NCBI RefSeq assembly: GCF_017874715.1
Contig: NZ_JAGGLR010000001.1
Span: forward strand, 434,001 to 498,000
Length of the DNA: 64,000 nt
Source: Streptomyces iranensis
GTDB lineage: Bacteria > Actinomycetota > Actinomycetes > Streptomycetales > Streptomycetaceae
Reading direction: 5' to 3'
Part shown: in pieces, positions 63,267 through 64,000 of the stretch
How positions within the stretch are numbered: position 1 is the stretch's first letter
How the letters are laid out: every line of letters begins with the position of its first letter
Program-made: the position numbers and the translations under genes
The notes under the pieces: generated by a model
What the model saw: the letters and a program-made list of their open reading frames with translations, nothing else
The model's database searches: none
What the model was told of the DNA's origin: nothing

Positions 63267-64000
63267 GTGCCTCAACTTCGCCTCGCTCTGAACCAGATCG
63301 ACTCGACCGTCGGCGACCTCGACGGCAACACCGAATCGATACTCCACTGGACCCGGCACTCCGCCGAGCAGGGCGCCCATCTGGTGGCGTTCCCCGAGAT
63401 GGTGCTGACCGGCTACCCCGTCGAGGACCTGGCGCTTCGCTCGTCCTTCGTCGAGGCGTCGCGCGCCGCGCTGCACTCGCTCGCCGAGCGGCTGAACGCC
63501 GAGGGGCTGGGCGAGGTGCCGGTGGTCGTCGGCTACCTCGACCGCAGCGAGCGCGCCCGGCGCTACGGCCAGCCCGCCGGGTCGCCGCAGAACGCGGGCG
63601 CCGTGCTGCACCGGGGCGCGGTCGTGCTGACCTTCGCCAAGCACCATCTGCCGAACTACGGCGTCTTCGACGAGTTCCGCTACTTCGTGCCCGGCGACAC
63701 CCTGCCCATGGTCCGCGTCCACGGTGTCGACGTGGCGCTCGCCATCTGCGAGGACCTGTGGCAGGACGGCGGCCGGGTGCCGGCCAGCTGCTCGGCGGGG
63801 GCCGGGCTGCTGCTGTCGATCAACGCCTCGCCGTACGAGCGGGAGAAGGACGACACCCGGCTGGACCTGGTGCGCAAGCGGGCCCAGGAGGCGGGCTGCA
63901 CCACCGCGTACCTGGCCATGATCGGCGGCCAGGACGAGCTCGTCTTCGACGGCGACTCGATCGTCGTGGACCGGGACGGCGAAGTCATCGCGCGGGCCCC
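63267..64000 (+). CDS. nadE: Glutamine-dependent NAD+ synthase, 5' part
   Basis: Open to the window end with 244 residues visible, all in the N-terminal glutaminase (nitrilase-fold) domain. It releases ammonia from glutamine for the C-terminal synthase that amidates deamido-NAD. The Glu-Lys-Cys triad is present: Glu in VAFPEMVLTGYP near residue 46, Lys in FAKHHLPNYGVFDE near 123 and Cys in ALAICEDLWQDG near 160. GTG 63267 starts the conserved MPQLRLALNQID. No ribosome site is seen; a -10-like TACACT is 6 nt upstream. The full protein should be about 580 residues or more. Confidence 0.92.
   Translation, partial: MPQLRLALNQIDSTVGDLDGNTESILHWTRHSAEQGAHLVAFPEMVLTGYPVEDLALRSSFVEASRAALHSLAERLNAEGLGEVPVVVGYLDRSERARRYGQPAGSPQNAGAVLHRGAVVLTFAKHHLPNYGVFDEFRYFVPGDTLPMVRVHGVDVALAICEDLWQDGGRVPASCSAGAGLLLSINASPYEREKDDTRLDLVRKRAQEAGCTTAYLAMIGGQDELVFDGDSIVVDRDGEVIARA

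Overview
The window is a 64 kb piece of a linear-chromosome actinomycete, almost certainly Streptomyces: GC is very high with G/C-saturated third positions, starts are mixed ATG/GTG with purine-rich ribosome sites or no leader at all, and the families are typical of the genus (SPW-repeat protein, DUF397/XRE/ATPase triad, MalR-type LacI regulators, GlnA2, GlnE). No rRNA, tRNA, CRISPR array, transposase or integrase was recognised. All functional calls rest on reading the proteins; no database search was run.

0-14.7 kb, mixed metabolism. A LysE exporter and a GNAT acetyltransferase form one operon; an ABC exporter, an inorganic pyrophosphatase and a TetR regulator follow. The TetR gene is divergent from a quinone-oxidoreductase/carotenoid-oxygenase operon. 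Next is a GntR regulator and a probable catabolic set (cupin, C-N hydrolase, MFS symporter, DUF2848 protein) that shares its operator sequence. An SPW membrane protein, an orphan 4-oxalocrotonate-tautomerase-fold isomerase and a stand-alone winged-helix protein complete the block.

14.8-26.5 kb. An MMPL (RND) exporter is divergent from a sensor kinase. The probable partner response regulator lies 1.7 kb away, beyond an antisense lipoprotein gene. A large secreted GH89 alpha-N-acetylglucosaminidase and a membrane protein with a sigma-factor-like cytoplasmic half follow.

27-41.7 kb, starch/maltodextrin block. Secreted alpha-amylase and pullulanase (one operon), malEFG for uptake, a cytosolic alpha-glucosidase, and two similar LacI regulators. 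Three promoters share one architecture with TTGC/GCAA operator boxes. A monooxygenase/alcohol-dehydrogenase/GAF-regulator module is embedded in it.

42-55.4 kb, accessory stretch. PAP2-type membrane enzyme, HAD phosphatase, a leaderless PLP enzyme with a YheO-type regulator, then a gene graveyard (broken metallo-hydrolase copy, DinB and WYL genes cut at a common junction, fused hydrolase and NTF2-like fragments) around an intact SDR/TetR pair, an intact metallo-hydrolase, a 359-bp palindrome, a WhiJ-like triad and two tandem paralogues of unknown function.

55.6-64 kb, conserved nitrogen/NAD core. glnE, a mycothiol-dependent-isomerase-like protein, glnA2, a multicopper oxidase behind a CsoR-like copper operator, and the start of glutamine-dependent NAD synthase, cut by the window end. 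From memory, mal genes, glnE, nadE and glnA2 are also near neighbours in S. coelicolor, so 42-55 kb is probably the variable insertion here.
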